DNA of 6,494 bases from Bacteriovoracaceae bacterium UBA2428. Its GTDB lineage: Bacteria > Bdellovibrionota > UBA2428. The stretch lies in NCBI GenBank assembly GCA_002343545.1, contig DDRA01000057.1, forward strand, positions 12,174 through 18,667, given 5' to 3'. Shown here in pieces: positions 4,742 through 6,494 of the stretch (positions are counted from its first letter, which is position 1; the number at the start of each line of letters is the position of its first letter). The translations under genes were made by a program, and so were the position numbers. The notes beneath the pieces were generated by a model. The model was not told where the DNA came from. It did not search any database and worked only from the letters and a program-made list of their open reading frames with translations.

Positions 4742-6494
4742 ATGATCGGGATGCGACTCAGCTCGGCGTTGATAGGGGTGCTTGGCCTCTCCGCTTGCGC
4801 GCGCGTGCCCGGGCTCGATTCGCTCGGACTCTCTCGGCTCGCGCCGGCGTCGGGGATCTTTTCGCGCATCGTGAAGCCCGTCGTCTCGGACGAAGGCGAG
4901 CTCGGCGAGAAAACGGCGCGGGTGAACGCGTCGTATTACTTCCTGCTCGGCCAGCAGTTCGCGGCGCAGGGGCGCAACGAGGAAGCGACGATCGCGTTCG
5001 AACGCGTTCTCCAGCTCGATCCCGATTCGGCCTACGCCCACTACGCGCTCGCGCAGCAGTACATCAAGGCGAGTCGCCTGAAGGAAGGCGTCGCGCTCGT
5101 GCGTCGCTCCCTCGAACTCGATCCCAAGAGCCGCGAAGCCAAGCTCCTGCTCGCGAATCTCCACACCATGGCCAAGAAAGGCGCCGAGGCCCAAGCGATC
5201 TACCTCGCGCTGCTCGCCGAGAAGCCCGACGACGAAGAGGTTTTCCTCTACGTCGTGTTGGGCGAAATCGAGAACAAGCAATACGCCTCCGCGCGCAAGC
5301 GCATGGAAGGCTACCTCAAGCGGAATCCCGAATCGGCCGTGGCCTGGTTCTACTTGGGCCGCCTCGAGCAAGAGGTCGGCAACAATCCGGCCGCGATCGC
5401 GTCCTACCGTAAAGCCATCGATAACCGCGGCGGCTTCGTTCAGGCCGGCACGCACCTCGCTTACCTCTACGAGCAGATGGGCAAGGCCAAGGAAGCGCTC
5501 GAGACCTACACGTGGCTCGCCGAACAGACCGACGGCGCCGCCTTCCACCAGAAGCTCGGCCAGCTTTACCTCGAGAACAAGGAATTCGAGAAAGCCCTTC
5601 GCGCCTTCGAGAACCTCGAACGCGTCGAGCCCGCCGACCTCAACAACAAGCTCAAGGTCGCGCTCCTGCTCGTCGAGACGCGTCGTCTCCAGGGCGCCGC
5701 CGACAAATTCCAGTCCGTCGTCGAATCCATGCCCGACAAGGAGAACGACCAGGTTCGTTTTTACCTTGGCGCGGTTCTCGAGGAACTCGGCGACTACCAG
5801 AAATCGAGTTTCCACTACGCCAAGATCCCCGACGGCTCCAAGTTCTACGTCGAAGCGCTCCGCCGTCGTCTCGGCGCCCTCGAAAAATCCAAACGCGGCG
5901 AGGAAGCGCTCAAGGTGCTTCGCGGCGTCTTCTCCTCGGTCCAGGCGCCCTCCGAGAATCTCTTCGAAGTCGGCGTGAACTTCCTCGCCTCGACGAAGCG
6001 AAGCGACGAGGCGTGGAAGCTTCTCGGCGAAGGGCTCACCAAGCACGCCGACAGCGAGACGCTGATCTACCTCAAGGGCTCGCTCCTCGAGAAAGAGGGC
6101 CGCCACCGCGAGGCCGTGGACGTCATGCTCGGGCTCATCAAGCGCAACCCCAAGCACGTCGGCGCGCTGAACTTCATCGGCTACCTTTGGGCGGACTCGA
6201 ACGAGCGTCTCGCCGAGGCCGAGGACTTCGTGCGCCGCGCGCTCAAGCTGCGGCCGAACGACCCCTACATCCAGGACTCCCTCGGTTGGGTGCTCTACCG
6301 TCGCGGGCGCTACCTCGAGGCCGAGAAGGTCCTGCGCGGCGCCCTGCGCGAGGCCCCCGACGAAGCCGTTATCTCGGACCACTTGGGCGACGTGCTCGTC
6401 AAGCTCGGCCGTCCGGACGAAGCGAAGGCCTTCTACGAGAAAGCGCTCTCGATCGGCCTCGACCGCGAGCACGAACAGAAGCGTCTCGAGGCCA
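4742..6494 (+). CDS. TPR-repeat lipoprotein, 3'-truncated by the window end
   Basis: The frame is open for 584 codons and continues past the window. The N-terminus (RLSSALIGVLGLSAC) is a lipoprotein signal: Arg5, a hydrophobic core and lipobox L16-S17-A18-C19. Ala at +2 does not signal inner-membrane retention, so outer-membrane sorting by Lol is expected. From about residue 64 the protein is a chain of 34-residue tetratricopeptide repeats, clear at 64-97, 98-131, 200-233, 234-265, 266-299, 439-472, 509-542 and 543-576 and degenerate between (e.g. 337-438). TPRs are protein-binding scaffolds. The stretch ALNFIGYLWADSNERLAEAE (475-494) followed by DSLGWVLYRRGRYLEAEKVL (512-531) is typical of a widespread proteobacterial TPR lipoprotein group like Pseudomonas PA4667; the partner is unknown. 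AGAAGG (4733-4738) lies three bases before ATG 4742. ATG 4751, three codons on, leaves a tidy signal peptide and is an equally possible start. Confidence 0.88.
   Translation, partial: MIGMRLSSALIGVLGLSACARVPGLDSLGLSRLAPASGIFSRIVKPVVSDEGELGEKTARVNASYYFLLGQQFAAQGRNEEATIAFERVLQLDPDSAYAHYALAQQYIKASRLKEGVALVRRSLELDPKSREAKLLLANLHTMAKKGAEAQAIYLALLAEKPDDEEVFLYVVLGEIENKQYASARKRMEGYLKRNPESAVAWFYLGRLEQEVGNNPAAIASYRKAIDNRGGFVQAGTHLAYLYEQMGKAKEALETYTWLAEQTDGAAFHQKLGQLYLENKEFEKALRAFENLERVEPADLNNKLKVALLLVETRRLQGAADKFQSVVESMPDKENDQVRFYLGAVLEELGDYQKSSFHYAKIPDGSKFYVEALRRRLGALEKSKRGEEALKVLRGVFSSVQAPSENLFEVGVNFLASTKRSDEAWKLLGEGLTKHADSETLIYLKGSLLEKEGRHREAVDVMLGLIKRNPKHVGALNFIGYLWADSNERLAEAEDFVRRALKLRPNDPYIQDSLGWVLYRRGRYLEAEKVLRGALREAPDEAVISDHLGDVLVKLGRPDEAKAFYEKALSIGLDREHEQKRLEA

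Noticed and set aside
4703..6472. A 589-codon open frame on the minus strand opposite the TPR gene
   Set aside because: It mirrors the GC-rich third positions of the plus-strand gene. The product is Leu/Val/Glu-rich without a domain, whereas the plus strand has a lipobox, a ribosome site and clear TPRs.

Overview
The window is GC-rich chromosomal DNA (75 of the 100 bases at 301-400 are G or C) from a Gram-negative bacterium with an outer membrane. This is inferred from genes for LPS heptose metabolism (an ADP-heptose-type glycosyltransferase and the heptose-7-phosphate kinase HldA) and from a lipoprotein signal on a large TPR protein. The gene style (compact 4-nt overlaps, TPR lipoprotein, standalone HldA) would fit a former-'Deltaproteobacteria' or Bdellovibrionota-type lineage. 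The taxon cannot be fixed from the sequence alone.

Layout. (1) 1-473, plus: C-terminal half of a family 9 glycosyltransferase (heptosyltransferase-like), cut by the window edge. (2) 474-643: a convergent, comparatively AT-rich spacer with a good intrinsic terminator for the minus-strand operon, inside a perfect 10-bp inverted repeat that may mark a small REP/MITE-like element. (3) 644-2301, minus: two glycosyltransferase-2-fold genes joined by an ATGA overlap. (4) 2302-2319: an 18-bp divergent gap. (5) 2320-3779, plus: hldA, then a small membrane-anchored protein of unknown function starting at a TTG that overlaps the hldA stop. (6) 3844-4623, plus: an exported protein of unknown function with an internal membrane segment; its middle shares a short pattern with the preceding small protein. 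(7) 4624-4741: a spacer with an inverted repeat placed between candidate -35 and -10 elements. (8) 4742 to the end, plus: a TPR-repeat lipoprotein running out of the window.

How they work together. HldA phosphorylates heptose-7-phosphate toward the ADP-heptose donor, the family 9 enzyme would transfer that heptose to the LPS inner core, and the two GT2 enzymes would add further sugars to the core or another surface glycan. This is therefore the edge of an LPS-core/surface-glycan cluster, followed by envelope genes (small membrane protein, exported membrane protein, TPR lipoprotein) whose link to LPS is only positional. Most other long open frames are antisense shadows caused by high GC. I found no RNA gene, CRISPR array, complete insertion sequence or clearly new defence or mobile system.
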